From assembly GCA_023146355.1 (NCBI GenBank), contig JAGLCH010000286.1:1-5671 (forward strand): a DNA stretch of 5,671 bases, in the 5' to 3' direction. Under the pieces are notes generated by a model, which did no database searches, was not told where the DNA came from, and was given only the letters and a program-made list of their open reading frames with translations. Each line of letters starts with the position of its first letter. Position 1 is the first letter of the stretch. The stretch comes from Bacteriovoracaceae bacterium (GTDB lineage Bacteria > Bdellovibrionota > Bacteriovoracia > Bacteriovoracales > Bacteriovoracaceae). Both the position numbers and the translations under genes were made by a program. Positions 4,512 to 5,671 of the stretch are shown piece by piece.

Positions 4512-5671
4512 ATGAGAAAAGTAGTTATCACTGCTGCTGTCAGAACGGCCATTGGCGCTTACGGAAAGTCACTATCCACAGTATCTGCAAGAGATCTTGG
4601 GTCTACAGTTATTAAAGAGGCACTTAAGCGCTCACAAATTGAAGGCTCTCAAGTAGATGAGGTTCTCTTTGGTTCAGTCCTTCAAGCAGGTCTTGGACAA
4701 AATATATCACGCCAGTGCGCGCTTGATGCTGGTGTCCCTGTTGAGGTTCCGGCCATGACTATTAATAAGGTATGTGGCTCAGGCCTAAGAGCTGTATCTC
4801 TTGCTGCTCAACTAATTAAAACTGGCGACGTGGATGTGGTTATTGCAGGTGGTACAGAAAATATGAGCTTAGCTCCATACCTCCTAAAAAACCAACGCTG
4901 GGGCCAGAGAATGGGTAATGCTGAGGTAATCGATGAGATGGTGGCCGGAGGGCTTACAGACGCCTTTAGTGGCACTCATATGGGTATCACAGCAGAGAAT
5001 CTAGTTGAGAAGTTCAACCTAACAAGGGAAGAGCAAGACCAGTTTTCACTCAACTCTCAGCAAAAGGCCCAAGCCGCAATAGACGGTGGAAAGTTTAAAG
5101 ATGAGATTGTCCCAATTGAAATCAAAAAAAGAAAAGAAACAGTTATTTTTGATACTGATGAGCACTTCACTCGTGATGCTTCGATTGAGAAAATTGGTAA
5201 ACTTCGTCCCGCATTTAAAAAAGATGGCTCAGTTACAGCTGCAAACGCTTCAGGAATAAATGATGGTGCAGCAGCACTTGTCGTGATGAGTGAAGAAAAA
5301 GCAAAAGAACTTGGCGCTCCAATTATTTGTGAGATTGTTAACTATGGCCAAGGTGGAGTTGATCCATCAATCATGGGCTACGGGCCAGTTCCATCCATAG
5401 AAAAAGCACTTAAAAAGGCAGAGATGAGTCTCGATCAAATCGACCTTTTCGAGCTTAATGAGGCATTTGCAGCTCAATCTCTATCTGTCGTAAAAGGACT
5501 AAAAGAAGTTGGTCTGGGCGACGTTGATATGGAGAAAGTAAATGTGAATGGTGGTGCAATTGCCCTAGGTCACCCAATTGGGGCCTCAGGAGCAAGAATT
5601 TTAGTTACTCTTCTTCACGAAATGCAAAAGCGAGACAGTAAAACGGGTCTAGCATCTCTTTGTATAGGTGG
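4512..5671 (+). CDS. Acetyl-CoA C-acetyltransferase (thiolase II), 3' end cut by window
   Basis: The enzyme condenses two acetyl-CoA to acetoacetyl-CoA, or the reverse, in the cytoplasm. It serves ketone/butanoate, polyhydroxyalkanoate or fatty-acid metabolism. 386 complete codons are visible. All catalytic parts are present: the nucleophile C88 in INKVCGSGLRAV, GGTENMSLAPY in the middle, N316 in NEAF, H354 in GGAIALGHPIGASGAR, and the acid/base C384 at the start of the CIGG motif where the window ends. The family is about 392-395 residues long, so only roughly ten codons are missing. WGQRMGN and GTHMGITAEN also fit the biosynthetic AtoB/PhaA/ThlA class rather than FadA, but the sequence alone cannot choose between those names. 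It has a strong ribosome binding site and its own candidate promoter, and diverges from a TetR gene that probably regulates it. Beta-oxidation genes downstream would change the reading. Confidence 0.95.
   Translation, partial: MRKVVITAAVRTAIGAYGKSLSTVSARDLGSTVIKEALKRSQIEGSQVDEVLFGSVLQAGLGQNISRQCALDAGVPVEVPAMTINKVCGSGLRAVSLAAQLIKTGDVDVVIAGGTENMSLAPYLLKNQRWGQRMGNAEVIDEMVAGGLTDAFSGTHMGITAENLVEKFNLTREEQDQFSLNSQQKAQAAIDGGKFKDEIVPIEIKKRKETVIFDTDEHFTRDASIEKIGKLRPAFKKDGSVTAANASGINDGAAALVVMSEEKAKELGAPIICEIVNYGQGGVDPSIMGYGPVPSIEKALKKAEMSLDQIDLFELNEAFAAQSLSVVKGLKEVGLGDVDMEKVNVNGGAIALGHPIGASGARILVTLLHEMQKRDSKTGLASLCIG

Noticed and set aside
1..5671. Mobile element, defence system, CRISPR array or RNA gene
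   Set aside because: No transposase, integrase, terminal repeats, spaced repeat array, tRNA or rRNA sequence was recognised; gene style looks uniform across the window.

Overview
The window looks like ordinary bacterial chromosome. It is densely coded and moderately AT-rich by eye, with short intergenic gaps, and it shows no insertion sequence, tRNA, rRNA, CRISPR array or phage gene. It carries a NIF-type iron-sulfur assembly pair, a secreted MpaA-like M14 peptidase and a TetR/thiolase pair. That mix would suit a Gram-negative of the Bdellovibrionota (Bacteriovorax-like) or a related lineage. This placement is only a guess from gene content and base composition, because the window holds no phylogenetic marker.

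Left block (4-2543, minus strand): a three-gene operon read right to left, nifU, nifS, then a FadM/YbaW-like acyl-CoA thioesterase. nifU and nifS overlap by one base (TAATG), and nifS is 3 nt from the thioesterase gene, so one transcript and translational coupling are likely. NifU is the Fe-S scaffold and NifS the cysteine desulfurase that supplies its sulfur. No nitrogenase gene is present, so the pair is best read as a general Fe-S assembly system. The NifU here keeps its scaffold and [2Fe-2S] cysteines but has lost the CxxC of its C-terminal Nfu-like domain.

Middle (2544-2697): a divergent control region. Two candidate promoters share an overlapping -35 element, and a perfect 7-bp inverted repeat (2605-2623) lies over the nifU -10 and just upstream of the other promoter's -35. 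To its right (2698-3729, plus) is an exported M14 zinc peptidase of the murein peptide amidase type with a lysine-rich tail.

Right block: a TetR-family regulator (3744-4358, minus) converges on the peptidase gene with only 14 bp between them. It diverges from a thiolase gene (4512 onward, plus) that runs off the window about ten codons before its expected stop. The 153-bp gap between them holds a plausible thiolase promoter, a strong ribosome binding site, and two copies of CAATT-N3-CAATT. The regulator probably controls the thiolase and whatever follows it.

I found no clearly undescribed multi-gene system. The items most worth a second look are the degenerate Nfu domain, the inverted repeat in the nifU/peptidase control region, and the architecture of the exported peptidase.
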